A stretch of 64,000 bases of DNA from contig JAMKCF010000032.1 in NCBI GenBank assembly GCA_023634235.1, positions 868,001 through 932,000 of the forward strand. Reading direction: 5' to 3'. Origin of the DNA: Pisaster brevispinus. Its lineage: Eukaryota > Echinodermata > Asteroidea > Forcipulatida > Asteriidae. The notes under the pieces are model-generated. The model saw nothing but the letters and a program-made list of their open reading frames with translations. It had not been told where the DNA came from and searched no databases. Shown piece by piece: positions 1 to 13,885 of this stretch (position 1 is its first letter; the number at the start of each line of letters is the position of its first letter). Both the position numbers and the translations under genes were made by a program.

Positions 1-1024
1 TTAAACTTCAGTGCATCTATTTAAAAGTTAACAAGTAACACACCATGCCTACATGTACACACACACACACAGTCTTTTTAACACCTAGTTATGGGGACTT
101 GCCATTATTGTTCTGTATTCACTTTTCTAAAGAATGCCCTCGTGGGGAATCAGTTGAACAAAGAAAAACATTGTGGATGGGAACCTTTATCAGGTCTGGA
201 ATTACATGGAGGCCATGGCCTCCGTTGCCCTGGTCTTGGCCTTGTTGCCCCTTCAAAAGTTTCCCACAGACTTTAAGATTTTCCAATGGAAGTGCCCTTT
301 GCAAAAGGAAAATGGCCTTGCCCTCTCAAAGATGAAATTCCACACCAGTGTATTTGCCTACCCACATAATATTCTGGTGTAGAATTGCCAAATAATGGTG
401 GATTTAATTGAGTTTGAGTGGTGAAGCCAGTCAATAATAATGATTATTTACGATCTTGCAACCTGGTAGATTCCTTCCCAGGCAGACTACTAAATTTTAA
501 AAACAATTCTTCACCCATGAAGTATATTTCTATGATCGCATAATGTTTTGATCACACGCATGGTCGTGTAAACAATTGTTTTTTAACTTGCAAATTTCTT
601 TTCTGAAAGGAATGATTACATGTGTAAACTGTTTCACGTTTTCAAAATAACCCAAAACACACCTGCTTAATATTTTACTGAGCATGCTGGGAAATTTAAA
701 CATGTTGTGGTACACCACTCATAGGTCATTTCACCACATATGTTGCTCTTTCTTATCAGTTCTTCAACCGTTTTGTTTCTTATTGCTCCTGTGTAACCTC
801 ACAATTTTACTGAGTTTTTGTAGTTGTGTACATCCATAAAAACACTGATACATTTGCATAGCAATTGCATGGGATGTCAGTGACGTACAGGAAGGAAACC
901 CACATGTTGGTTTTGATGACGCATTAATACAATGCTTGTTGATCAAAGTTTGGATCGTAACACCATGTACATTGGGGAGTGGAGATTACAATTTATGAAT
1001 TTGTTTTTGTTTGTTTTTCAACAG
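1..1024. other. Intron or upstream DNA of the Ig-family gene
   Basis: No coding exon is supported here. The first recognised exon opens at 1025 in split phase, so it needs an upstream exon ending in one base of a codon. No signal-peptide exon with a matching donor was found, so it probably lies before the window. A dispersed-repeat copy occupies about 150-340. Confidence 0.6.
150..340 (-). repeat. Dispersed repeat, reverse copy
   Basis: Contains a GC-richer core (GCCCCTTCAAAAGTTTCCCA) that recurs almost unchanged at about 3680-3700. Related, more diverged copies lie at about 5810-5890, 13770-13885 and 31660-31745. On the opposite strand the core reads like the unit that is tandemly amplified at 56409-56723. 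Confidence 0.6.
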
Positions 1025-4000
1025 TTGCAACTGTTACTCCTGAAAGTGCAAAGATTACAGTTGGAGAATCAGTCAACTTCACCTGTATGACAGGCAATAC
1101 CCTAGGGCAAAATTCCTCCTGGACTAAAGAAGATGATAATGGAAACACGGTTAAAAGCTTTAACACCACCACTTACAACAATGGTGAAACAAAATATAGT
1201 GTACTACAAATCCAAGATGCACAATTTAGTGACAACGGCATTTACGTCTGCCAAGTTGGCACAACCAGAGCACAGGGTATGCTTGAAGTCACATATGGTG
1301 AGTGCTTTTTGATGTATGAAATCCAAAGGCTATGGTGCCCTTATACTTGTAATTTGTAAGAATGTAGCCGTAACTGTAATAGTTACTATGCACTCATATT
1401 TCCGCACTACATTTGGTAAAGAAGGGACACCTGTCAGTAACAATCCAAAATAAAACTATGAATAAAAAATGAAATCTTATTTTCTCGAGTGGTCTGATAG
1501 GCCCTTGCATATCACATCACGAACCCAAACAGCTCCCTCACTGACCTCAAAAGAAGACCTATCATTTCCTGAGACTTGTGCGCGGTGCGTACATGTTTCC
1601 ATTGTATGATCTCGGCGCTAGCGGCCAATGCAAGGGGTCTCTAGGATCATTCTGCACTTTAACAAATCCAATACCATGGTTACTCAACACTGAAGCATAT
1701 TGATTACGGTGGTACTGTCTGCCTGTTCTCACATAAAGCATGGTCAGTTTACTTATACTCACGCTACTTGTGCAAACCCAAGCTCAACCGAATCAAACAA
1801 AACATACTGCTGGATTTTGAAGGGTTGGAATGGTTACGGTTTATGTTAAGGTACAAAATCCCTTAAATGGACAAATTATCTGCTGGTTTTGAAGTGAACT
1901 TTTAACATTTTGTTTTCTCATGGTTTAAAGATGGACTCGTCGAAATTAAAGGCAGTCGAGTCATTGAAATGGAGCATGATATGAACTTCACATGCTATAT
2001 TGATGGGAACTCGTCTGTTGAGGTCAAATGGAAAAAGGAAAGTACAATGCTACCATCTCCAGAGCTGCCTAACATTGAAGTAAAGGTAAGTATTCTATGA
2101 GATTTAAAAATCACTGAATAGTTCCCACGAGAAATTGCCACTTGGATTTTTTCTTTTTTTTTAAGTGATAGAAAAAAATGATATTAATCACAAGATATGT
2201 TGGACATGTACAGCTCTTTTGAAGTCTGAGACCATTGGATTGAAGTGACTTTTCCTATAGACCATCTTGTATCTTGTGACATCCGTTTACAAAAGAGCCA
2301 CATAGCCTGAACTACCTGCCATGCCTACAAGCAAATTTGTACAGAGCCCAATGGAAGAAATCTTGTAATCTAACATTTTGTGCAGACTGCACTGTCTTGT
2401 TTTTATCAACTTTAAATTTGCAGAAAGGGCGCACATCTCAACAATTTTTCAGCTGTTATTTTTTATAACGCTTGAATTTATGTGGAAATTACGACGCAAA
2501 AGGAGACATTTTCCGTTTGACCAGTGCATTATCTCGCCTGCCACGGAGTGCCCTGTTATGTACCAGGTCACTCTTTTTGTATAAAAAGGTTACATGGTTT
2601 ATAGCTGTGGCTGTTTCAGCTACAGTACTAAAGAGTGGAGCTCTGGGAAATTATAAACATATAAATTTTATAACCATTTTAATTGAGTTATGTACATGCG
2701 GCTTTAGCCATTTAGAAACCCTGTATCAAATGCTTGCAGCAGCCTCAAAACACTTTTTTCTTGAACAAATTGTGTCACAAATCAACAAAACTTGTCACAG
2801 GACAAGTTTTGATTATTTTTGGCACAAAGACATGTGTTTTTGTTTATTGTTATTGTGATCTACAGAAATGAATGTTCTCTAAAGGGTCTTAGACTAACAT
2901 TTCAAATGCAACACGTTTATAATTTTTCAATTTTGTTCATCGTAAGAATGTACTTCCCTTTTCAAAAATACCCTGTGATTTTCAAAAAGTGACTTTTTGA
3001 TAAAAACATGATAAACAGGATTTTGTTTAAATGATCCCTCAAATGCAGCAACCAAGATATATCGTGGTTGATGACGTAAAGTGAGTTAGATAAAGTATAC
3101 ATGCCTTTGGAGATGAACTTTAGACATGCTAATGGCGATAAAATTTTTCCACGTGATTCTTGGGGTTTTTACCTAATGGATAGATCTCTGTTGTAATTTT
3201 CTGAGATGACTATTCATCTTTTTGTTTTCTGTGATTCAGGGAAGCTCTTTGCTTATAAAGAAGGCATCGACTGCCAATGCTGGTAAATACACCTGCAGTG
3301 GACTCTACAATAAAAAAGTTCCAGTTGAACAAACTATTTATGTAGGAGGTAAGGATTTCAATGAGTTGTGAAAATTGAGTACGACGAGGCAAAGCGTGGT
3401 GTGAACTTTATATGATTAAGTTTCTTTATGGCATTGGTAATCGGCCATTTTCATATTTCCTGTACCAATGATTTTAAGCTTTGTGTGCACCATGTGTGCA
3501 GGCCTGTACTCATGTCAGACTGGTGCTTGGTTTGTAGAGTTCAGTGAACATCATGCACCAAAGATGCTTGTGATACGAAATGAAGGCTGGGTGTATAGTG
3601 TCCCAGTTACTGTCTTGGAATTAAAAAGGGGCCACGGAAGCCATGGCACTTCTGTTGACCCTGGTTTTGGCTTTGATGCCCCTTCAAAAGTTTCCCATAG
3701 ACTGTAAGATTGCCAATTGCCCTTTACAAAATGAAAACGGCCTTCCCTCTCAAAGATGAAATTTCAGGCCTGTGCATTCTTCGCGTCAGACTGAGTGCTT
3801 GGCTGATAAAGTTGCACGAACATCATTTGCCAAAGATACTTGTGATAAGAAATGAAGGTTGGGTGTTATGAGTGTCCCAGGGGTGCAGGACATTCAGAAA
3901 AATAACTATCAGGTAATAAAATTATAAACTCAACAGCATCGATTTTTTCAATAGTTATAAAGTCTGAGGTGACACTCCCTTACATACATGTACATATTCT

Positions 4001-6517
4001 TTTTCTTTCTTTTTTTAGGGGAAATGCGAATCAAGGCCCCCAATTCTGTGAAGTTTACAGAAGGAGAGCGTGCCCGCTTTGAGTGTGTCATCCTCCAACC
4101 AGAAGGAGACCCAAAACCTACTTTCCAATGGATCGTAAGCACCGCAAACTACACCATGATGCTGACACCGGAGAACCTTGGAGATCGTTACACCATTGAT
4201 AAGTCCCTTCGGAAGACTGGATCGATATTGCACATGACGAACGTAGTCAAGGAAGACAGAGGAAACTATACTTGCATTGCCACCAGTAACGTGACTGAAG
4301 TGACGCACACAATATTTCTGAGGGTCAGAGGTATGTTGAATGATTTAAATGATTACCGTTAAAACTGCTGGGTTAACAAACTGCAACTCTTTTGGTACAT
4401 TCAATAACTGGAGATATGTTAATTGGCTAGATTTTGTCGTCTGTATCTGCTAAACTAACAGACATTGGATACCAAAAATGATTTGGTGCGGGTAGTCTTT
4501 TACCAGGATCCTTCCTCATTTTACAACATTTTTTAAGCTTGGGTTAAAATGCAGTTTGGTTTGACATTTGGGATGCAAAAGACAAAGAAAACATACATGG
4601 GAAAGCACTGGATACAATGTATGGTTATTTCAGTAACAACCTATAAATATTATGAACTTAAAGTATTGATAGTTATTTGAAGATTCTGGCTTGTACATGG
4701 ACATGGCTGAGTGAACAAATTAAATAACAACATAATTACTACAAGACTTTTCTGGTTCACTAGTAGCATGGTACATGTACGCTGAACCCTTTGATCAATG
4801 TCAGTAAACAAGTTGTTTGCTAGTTGAGAGCTGTATACTACGTGTATGTATATCAACAAGGCTGTGTCGTTTCTCGCGTGTAAATAAAGTACAAAGCAAG
4901 ATTGTTGCATAATTGTCACAGCCCAGGAAATGCTTCTCTTGTGATTTTCAATAGTCAGGCCTACAACTTTTCAGCTGATTTCCTCTTTTTTCTTTAGTAA
5001 TAGTGCCATAGAAAAGTAATAGTACTCACATGTGCAATTATATTAATAAAATTCCAGCCCAACACACATAATTAACTAATTTATGCATATTTTCAAGAAC
5101 CAGACTGAGCTTTGAAAACTAATAATACCATACAAAATTTATGGAAATACTTTGGTTGGTGTTCAGCTTTATGCTTTGCATTATGTTGGGTTTCATGTGT
5201 GTACCAGCTATATTAATGATACACTTAATGATTCACGCATTTGCATGGTAAAGACGTGTTTGTAGTACCAATCATCTTTTGGCAAAATTAACAAACAGAA
5301 ATACGCACAAAGAAAATGGCTGATTTGATATTTCCCTGCAAAACATACACAGTTCATGTGGAACTTTTAAACAACATGATTGTTTATGGGCCATTTATTT
5401 GCTACATTTTTTCACATAGACAATCTTTATATCACATGTTTTAATTCACCTCACGTGACCAGTATTCGACCAGTCAAAGTGCATAAACTCTCAGAGGTAT
5501 TTATTAATGTACCATATTCCATAATAATTTTAATGCTTTTTTTGGGGACAGACCGTCTAGCTGCTCTATGGCCATTCATCGGAATAATGAGTGAAGTCGT
5601 CCTGCTTATCATCATCATCTTCATCCATGAGAAATGTACCCAAGGAGATGACTTTGGTGAAGAAGACGAGGAAGAGGAAGAAGGAGCTGAGCCGTAAGTT
5701 TTAATTCTTGAAATTGATCCATAAAGAACACCCCACCCCCTACCCTCCCTGCCAATCTCAGACCTGATTCAGGCCTGATACTTTGATGTATGTATGGCAC
5801 ATCTATGAGTGAAATTGAAATTTCTACTGGAACTTTTGAAAGGGCACCAAGACGAGAATGACCATTGAGGCAAGTGCCTCCTTTGCACCACGCAGTTATT
5901 CTCAGCAAAAAGGAGGGCTAAAGTGATATTTTTTTCAACATTGTCTCACTATCCCCTGGAAAATTATGTGAAAACTCAAACATGAATGCATTTTCATGTT
6001 GGAGATTGCCTAGAACTGGTTACCTGTCAATTGCATCATGTGATATATGTATTGATTAAATATTGTGGCTGCAGAACAATCAGTGTATCTAAAGATAAGA
6101 GAGTTTTTTAGATACCTTTTTAAAATCGATGGTAGTGCAGCAACATAGCTTTCGATGTCTTTACAACATCGTAATTCAGCGTAGTAATTTAAACAGAGAG
6201 GCGGTCATATGATGGGGGTTTAGATCACTACGCTGAATGAAGATGTGATGACATTGAAAGCTGGGTTGCTTCACTGCCATCGATTCCAAAAATGTATCTA
6301 AAATTAATGATGGAATCCAGTATTAGTTTACATGCTGCAAAATCTAATGTTGTTTTACCACCAATTAATACTTCTTTTCAAGTGTTTCTTCTTCAGTGGT
6401 AACAATATTATGTAACAAGCTGCAAACTTGACTTGTCTTTCTTGCAGTGTCAAAGAGAAAGAGAAGATCAGTTTGGACGGTGAAGGAGACATGCGGATGA
6501 GAAGCAGCAACCAGTGA
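1025..6517 (+). CDS. BSG: Basigin/neuroplastin-family Ig membrane protein (5' partial)
   Basis: Exons: 1025-1297, 1931-2085, 3240-3348, 4019-4330, 5552-5693, 6448-6517; all phases agree and the TGA is at 6515-6517. The first exon is one Ig domain (Cys, Trp, and DNGIYVC). Exons two and three form a second ([17 protein letters not shown]). Exon four is a third (FECV, FQWIV, DRGNYTC). Exon five carries the single membrane segment starting [13 protein letters not shown]. It keeps the Trp-Pro and the buried Glu characteristic of basigin and neuroplastin, followed by a strongly acidic cytoplasmic tail ending RSSNQ. In this family the membrane segment binds monocarboxylate transporters or plasma-membrane calcium pumps, and the Ig domains mediate adhesion. 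Three Ig domains match long basigin or neuroplastin-65. The signal peptide and start codon are missing upstream. The two paralogues cannot be separated from this sequence, so the symbol is provisional. Confidence 0.9.
3503..3890 (+). repeat. Intronic local duplication plus dispersed-repeat copy
   Basis: About 100 bp at 3503-3606 is repeated, diverged, at 3777-3882. Both contain GTGCTTGG, GAACATCAT, TTGTGATA and GAAATGAAGG in order. The DNA between them (about 3610-3770) is a copy of the dispersed repeat seen at 150-340. Confidence 0.65.
6107..6302. repeat. Fold-back MITE in the last intron of the Ig gene
   Basis: The two ends are long imperfect inverted repeats of about 80 bp. The left arm starts TTTAGATAC and contains ATCGATGG and ATTCAGCGTAGT. 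The right arm reads back ACTACGCTGAAT, CCATCGAT and GTATCTAAA. There is no coding capacity. Confidence 0.75.
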
Positions 6518-7490
6518 CTAACCAAAAGGACATGGCAAAATAGACCACAGACTCGCGTCCACCCTGAATAAGAAAAAAGACGGTGGCAAAATATGACTCA
6601 ATCTGCACTCGACCGTCTGATTTCCCTTCCCTATCTCAGGCAAGTTTTCGGTTAAGTATGACTCAACTCAGTTTTGATCATCCATAGTTCCTTCTCTGTC
6701 AAAAGCAAGATGATTCCAACTTAGGACTTTCCTTTAGTAAACACAGTGTTTTCCTTCAGGTGAAAGAATTTTCTTCAGAATCACTCCCATCTGGGAAGAA
6801 AATTGTTTTAAACTGGCAACTCTAATGATAAAACAAATTTAATAATTGGGAATGTATTTCATCGTGTTGGAGTGTGTACTGTACTTTCCAGTCATATAAA
6901 GAGTAAACCATTACTGATTTCCCCACACTACATGTAGTAGAGTGAAAAGAACGACCCCATATTTGGGTATGCTGGTGAAGGATGTCGGGTATATGGAATG
7001 AATGTTTAACACTTTATTTGCATTGCTTAAAAACTCATATCTGTCTGACTGGCCACAGGACATGAACACTGTCCCTGCCTAAGCCCATGTAACAGTCATT
7101 ACTGCATTACAATAAACACTAATTATTTACTGCCTTGCAAATAAACATTTTCTAACAAACTGTATACTGTTGGAAAGAGCACATTATTCTCTTTAATGTT
7201 ATAGTTTGTCACATTTCCAGTCTCATGCCATTAGTAAAGAGTGTACAAAGACAGACACTAACTTCGTGTTCATCTACGGATTTAGGCACTAACAGCGTTG
7301 TGTGCTCTACGGGAAATCCCGTAGTTAGGCAGATATGGGTTCAAGAGTACCAACTTCACAACAGACAATTAGTTTGTATTTTATCAAAAGAGGACTGAAA
7401 CAGTTGGGGTTTTAAAATTACACACTGGACAACAAATGTGAGAAATGAATTACCCCTTTCTGAAATACTGATCAATAAACTTAGCTTTGA
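6518..7490 (+). terminator. 3'UTR and poly(A) signals of the Ig gene
   Basis: AATAAA hexamers occur at 7111-7116, 7140-7145 and 7474-7479. The last is followed within about 10 bases by an A-rich tract. The stretch after the stop codon contains no further open exon. Which signal is used cannot be told from sequence. Confidence 0.55.
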
Positions 7491-8106
7491 AAAAAAAAGT
7501 GAAAATAATAAAAAAAACTAAATGGGGGAGCAATAACTACTTTTGTCTGCTGCTTTTTATTGGATCATTTTTTATCGTTTTTTTTTTTTTAGAAAAATGT
7601 ATCCATCATCGGTTTTGTTTTGGTAATTGTTTTTCCCTACCACTTGTCTGGAGCATTTTTATTTTTATCTATTTTGTGTATTCATTTGTTTTTTGGGGTT
7701 TGAGTGATTTTTAAAAACTTCTCAATTGAGAAGAGGTTGGGGGTGGGGACGCTGGCTATCGCACCTTCAACGATGGGTACATTGGATGCATACAATATGT
7801 GGTAGTAATGATGAACCTGAAGGGGTGGATACATGTAAGTGATGGCCATGATTTTTGGGTAGGTTGTGATATCTCTCATAAACTATGTTTGCATTATTTC
7901 CTACCAGTATTGGAGGAAAAGAACGTACAGTGTATCATAAATATGCACATTGTTTTTTCTATTCATTCATCTGTTCATTCTTATTCCATATACTCTTGGT
8001 GTGTCCAATAGGTAGTAGTTGTTAATTGAATTACCTCTAATTGAACTAATTGCCTCTTATTTATTGTTGTGGCTGTGTGATAATTTCTGTTTGAAGGCTT
8101 AAGGGG

Positions 8107-8275
8107 GCTGAGATCAAAGCAGGCCTGTGGCTGTACAAGGAATTATGATCTCTCACCCAGTTACTGCACTCTTGCCTCCTCCCTCTGTATCATACCATAG
8201 AGAGAGCGTGCGCACGTGCCTGCATGAGAGTTTATAATTCCATGTACAGCCACAAACGACACATCACCTTGAACT
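8107..8275. repeat. Fold-back element, family A copy 1
   Basis: Inverted ends: GCCTGTGGCTGTAC on the left and GTACAGCCACA on the right. Inside these are AATTATGATCTCTC and GAGAGTTTATAATT. A second copy lies at 37855-38020 and shares ACCCAGTTACTGCAC. Confidence 0.7.
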
Positions 8276-9138
8276 ACCAAATGTTAATTTAGTCATATCA
8301 TAATCATAATTATCAATTAGATGTATGACAATTAATTTTATGCAAGACAGGTGCATTGTGAAGAGGTTAAGTTCACTACACAACCAGAAAACATTGTCAC
8401 ACAGCCATGATATGAATTGGAGCAGTTTTGTATTTGGAACTTTTATCAGTGGTTAATAGTGCTGAACCAAATGTACAATTTTAATGTAATCAGTAAAATA
8501 AAATCAGATTCAAGTAGTTGTATTTATAAAAGTGTGTAAGAGATCTTGTTGCATTGATCTTTTTGTAATGATGCATTTAATAAGTATTGTAACATGTAGA
8601 ACAATTTAAGGAAATTCATGGATCACTGATTTATGAGAAAGAATTCTTTGTTATATTGTCCCTTTCAAATAATTACAACTACATTTGTAGTTGAATACTC
8701 CAGAAAAGTCATATTAAGTAAGGCTGAAGTTATTGTTTTTTCAATCTTCAATTTTATAATTATTTATTTCACTTATGGACAGATTTTTTACACACAAAAA
8801 TGAACAAAGGTGTCCATTGTCCGCTAAAACATTGCTACAAAAATCTAAGATTTAGTGTATCAGCTCCTTTTGCTAAGACTAAAACTGGTTTGAATTCTAT
8901 GCTTTCTTGAACAAAATCATGATGGTTAAAATATAGCAACGATTTTACTCGCAAGTGTTGTCGTGAAACTGTTTGCAGCTTCTTTGTTCCTATAGCAGTT
9001 GTTCAATAACTGATAAAACGTATACAAAAAAGTTGTCCCAAATTTTTTAAAGACATACATATCATTGTATCATTATGGTATTGACAACCAATGTGTAATG
9101 GGCTTGGGAAATTTATTCGAGTGTATCTGGTGCAGTAA

Positions 9139-9545
9139 CCTGGGGCCAATTTACATAGCGCTGAGCAGCGGTAATCAAATTTGTGTGCTAACTATAGCAG
9201 AAAATTTTGCTTAAGCGTTAACTTATTTCACAGGTTAGCAAGAAAATTAGGCAGCCAGCTTGTACGTTCATCATGGATTTGCATTGTTATTCATATTCAT
9301 TCAGTAAGCACTGGAAGGTTAGTATGCCTTTTTGTGTGCTTATGGTTAGCAGCGATATGAAATTGAAACCCGCAACATCGGCCGCTAAGCATTTCTATCA
9401 TAATGCTGTTTTCTGGTAAGCACATTTTTGTGCTTACTTTGCGTTGCTTATAGTGAAAAGCGCATATGTAATAGAAGCTGCGCTAAGGGCCGCTTCACTA
9501 GCAGAAAACATGTGCTGACAAACTTTCTAAAATCTGGCCCCAGAT
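9139..9545. repeat. MITE family B (GGGCCAATTT ends), long copy
   Basis: Starts GGGGCCAATTTACATAGCGC and ends AAATCTGGCCCC. The interior is rich in GCTAAGC/GCTTA words, as in the other family B copies at 13282, 34686 and 60691. Confidence 0.6.
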
Positions 9546-12500
9546 GAAAACTAACCCATTATATCAAGCACAACCAGACTGTTTAAACACCTGCCTCTGT
9601 GGTATGCCATGCCCTGTGGAAGTTATAGTTTTATCATTCATTGTAGCTCATTAGATATGGGGGTCACCATACATGTAGGCAGTGTTTTAATAACATCAAG
9701 TATGTGTAAATATAGAAACCAATGTGATCGGGTTATGATAATTAATATGACTAGGGTTACTAGTTACTACTTGCGATGTCCAGTGCACTTTCACGATATC
9801 CAGTACACTATGTGCAGTGGAACTAAGATTTGTCCTGAGCATACACATTTCACAAAATTTGCAACAAAATCGGAACACACTCAGTGGTCTCTGAGATTTG
9901 TTCAACTTTTGGTAAATTTGTTCAATCATTGGTTAATTTGTATCAAATGTTTTTGGATAACAGGAGATAAAATAATAATAGACCTTTATCATGCTACCAC
10001 TGTCTTGGTCATGTTCCCTGTATCCGATAACAGTAATGAATGGCAGTATTCATTGTGCAAAAAAGGAACCCAACTATTTTTTTCTTCCCACCTCAATTTG
10101 GTTGCAATGGTTTTGAATGGAAAACATCAAGATGACCATATCATGGTGCTGCCATCTTGGTTTCTTGTTCTACCTCTCAAATCAATGTAAACCAAACCGA
10201 TGCTGGAAGGGAATAGTAGTCTGGTGCCTTTCCAGTGGAATGAGAATCGGTATTCAGTGATAATGGTCTGTTGGCTGTCCAGCGGACAGGGGCATTGCAT
10301 GAGCAGCTGTTGCTGAATTTGGCTTTGTCATCTCTTTAGTTCCTCACTCTTAGTCTGTTAGGAAAAGATTTGCAAGAATAGTGTGTCATTAATTTTTCTT
10401 ATTAATTGCTGTGGATGTTATCACAAGCTAATTTATTGATTTTAGCTAGTCTTAGTTGATTATTGTTTACTGCCAGTAGGTACTTCCAGCCTATTCGTGT
10501 TTTGGTCACGCGTGGCTTTATGGGATTCTGTTCAATACTGGCTGTAATACTAGGTCGACACCAAACACTTGCACACATTGCACCTTGTCACTCATCTTAG
10601 GTCAGTGTCACCATATCACTTAGCACAATGTAGATGCTTGCACTTCATACACGTCTCACGGTTCATGTTTACATGCACTTTTCTCAACATTTTTCTGCCC
10701 TTAATTTGTAATCTATCTTCAGTATTTCTAATAATTAATATATATGTGAATATTTCCAGAACTTAAAATAAGTTTTGTAGAAGATTTAGGAATTTTCAAT
10801 AATATGTGATTCGTGTGGAGTGGTCGTTACAGTTTGTTATTTTGTGACAACCTAACCATGTATAGTGTGACAGTATTATTGTGTAACAATTAACAGGTAC
10901 ATGTACAATGGGGCTGTGTGACTCCTCACTTTTTAGTAGACTTGAAAAAAATGCGTTACTTATTGAAAGTGTGTTTTTTTTTACTTGAGAGCTTGCATTC
11001 TATCATTTACATAATTTTAATTGTTTGATCTCCACTTAATCGTGGAGGTCATTGTCTTTTATTGACGTGTAAGTGATTGTATAACAAATACACTAATAAG
11101 AATTGAAGTCATTTCAAGGTTGGATTCAAATAATTGATTAATTTGTGTTTGCCCCCAGCTTATTATGAGATAAAAATGGGGTTTATGCACTTTCTTATAA
11201 CTGTAGCTACAGGTTGGGTGTAAGAATTTTTCTCTAACAATTTGTGTAAGGGCTGAGAAGTATAACCACTGACAAAGTTATTCTTATTATTTCATTAATG
11301 TTATCATTAATATTATTATTTTATTGTAGTGTTAATAACTGGAAGTTCGCCTCTAATAAATCTAGGGACTTACAATAACTTAACAGAATACAAACCCCAC
11401 TGTAATTTGTTATTTTCATGTGTAGGCCTTAATGTTGTAATTTGCTCTGCTTGCTTTTATTAATTGCATATATTGGTTGTAAATTATGAGTAAAAATTTG
11501 AAAGTATTTTCGTTATTTTTGAATTATCATTCACATTATATAAAACAAATATCTTAATCGACTCATGTCCTTATAGTTATTAACTTATTTTGTAAATCTT
11601 TGCAAAGCGTCAATTTCTCACCAGAATGGGGGAAATTAATTCACAAAAATACTCTTCTTTGAAAATCGAATGTTATGGTTTAAAATGCTTAAAACCCTAA
11701 CCCTCCCAACCCCTCTCCATGGGGTTGTCTGATTGGTGAGAACCGAGGTTGTATCACGGGGCCAGGCATACAAGTCTTATCTAAAGTTTAAACATGCTGG
11801 TGTGAAGCGACCTAGAATGGAGGGTGTAGAGAATATTGAGGTCTCCTGTAGTGGGTGTAAGGGTTTTAAGCATAAAATTGTAGGTGTTCAACCTTTACAT
11901 CCCAGCAACTTTGTGTTTGTACTGTTTTCTTCGTCGTCTTATTATTTTCTTCTCTCGAAACATTCTCGGACAAAGTTTGTTATATAACGGACAGATTTGA
12001 AACTATACACATTATACCTCGTTCTTTTTAGAGCTGCAGAACTGAAGATGCTATAAAAACACCAAGGAACCAGAACCAAATTGTACTAAAATCATCACAC
12101 ATTTTTTGAAATTGACCTTTCTTTTAATGTGCCCTGTACATTTTGCGTCTGACATAATTTAGTGGACGGCTCTAAAAAAAAATAGACAGAATCTTTTATT
12201 TCCAAAGGTCACATATTATGTTTGTTTATCTGTAAAATAATTTTAATCTAAAAGATGTTAATTATGTAATAAAACAATTAAACATTGACTTGAAAATCAG
12301 ATGCCAGCCGCGGCGTAAGAAAAAAACAAAAGTTTATGCCCGGTACAAAGTATTTTGTATTAAAGCAATACATTCAACAAACGAAAATATAACAAGCAAA
12401 AAAAGCAAAACAAAACAATAACATGATTTCAAGTGTATCGAGAAAAACCTTATTGATTGTTTTAAACCTTGTAAAGTATTATGCAATTAGTTATTTTAAA

Positions 12501-13281
12501 ATTTCGAACATACCAAATTGTGGTGATGGTAAACTAGCTGAGGTTTTGTGAACCAGGTGGCAGTATGCTAATGTCTTTGACTGTGTTTGCATATTTTGGT
12601 GCGCAAATTTTATTGTTGTTTTTAGTAGATTTTCTGTTTTATTAATTATTAATTTAAAAAAAAAGTTCAAATGGTGAGTTGATTAAACAAGTATGTAAAA
12701 ATTATTTGCTGTGTGTGTGTGTTAAATATTTTGTCTCTCTCTTTTGAAAATATGCAAATTAAATCCAATAACTAATTAACAGTAAACAGTAACATTCAAG
12801 TTTGACGTTAACCTCTGTATTGTAATGAAAAAGGGACAGTATACAAGGCCAACTGCTCCCAACCCAAGTTAGTTAGTTCCACATGCGGCCCTGCATGGAA
12901 GCTCCGGACGCGCGCATTCACAGCGATTCACGGTGATTGGTCAACTTAAAATGGGCGGAGTTTAATGCATCATAATTAAAGAGATGGCTCAGCCAATTAA
13001 AACTACTTACAAATAACATGAGAAGTTGTACAAGGTTGTGTGGGCGTGCAAAATATTTGTCTACGAGGAAATTGTTCATCTTAGAAAACCATACATTTAC
13101 CGAAAGAAACAACATTTCTTAATTGTACAAAATTATAATTTTAAGATAAATCAAATGACATCAAAACGTTTGAAGGGGAAAATGTGAGTCCTTCATTACG
13201 ATGAATATCGGTACAAGTGCTCGACAGGTGTAATTAACTTTGTTGTATAAAAACACAATAACGTACATTTAAAGCCACATC

Positions 13282-13461
13282 AGCACCCAATTTCATAAAG
13301 CCGCAATTTCATAAAGCTCCAAACAATTTTGCTTTATTTGTATTACCAGCCAAAATACCATATCACACATACCATTTGTGACTGGCTTCCTGCTTATTTT
13401 TTGCTAAGCAGAAACTTTGTAAGAATTTGTTTTGCTTAAGTAGCTCTATGAAATTCGGCCC
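13282..13461. repeat. MITE family B copy
   Basis: Left end is CCCAATTTCATAAAGC, right end is AGCTCTATGAAATTCGGCCC. The interior has TTACCAGCCAAAATACCAT and TTTGCTAAGCAGAAA, words also present in fragments near 18600-18650 and 23520-23560. Confidence 0.65.
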
Positions 13462-13769
13462 ACTGTCTGGTTGTAGTCTTGCAGGAAAATGTTGTACCAC
13501 TGAGTAATAGTGCAATGGGGAAAGAAGAAGAAAGGGAGTGCACCCATCAGTTAAAAAGGGACCCCAAGAAAACTAAACAACACCTTTTTATTCCTAACTA
13601 AGATGAAGATGTGGCTCTTTATTTTCATTCATGAATCAAAAGCATTGGCATTTGAAAGCCAGGTTTCGTCAGACAAAGACAAACATTATGGATACCATTG
13701 AGCATTGCATGCTCTTATTATACAAAACGGCCTGATAATACACTGGCCTGATACTACGTTGTTGCGAGG

Positions 13770-13885
13770 GCGAGATGGTACCCCAATGAAGGAAATGTAC
13801 GGCAAAGTTTCTACTGCGACATTTCAAAGGGCCGCCAGGGCAATGGGCAAGGGGCATGGAGGCACTTACCTATATTGGTGCCTCC
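13770..13885 (+). repeat. Dispersed repeat fragment related to the minisatellite unit
   Basis: Contains CATTTCAAAGGGC followed by GGGCAATGGGCAAGGGGCAT and GGAGGCA. This is the same order of motifs as at 31660-31745 and at the left edge of the array at 56409. Confidence 0.5.

Noticed and set aside
9609..10190. 193-residue open frame in the intergenic region
   Set aside because: The longest uninterrupted plus-strand frame there, but composition is that of AT-rich non-coding DNA, with no splice sites, no domain and no poly(A) context.
11695..11712. Telomere-like CCCTAACCCT (also near 44050)
   Set aside because: Only one or two units, not an interstitial telomere array.
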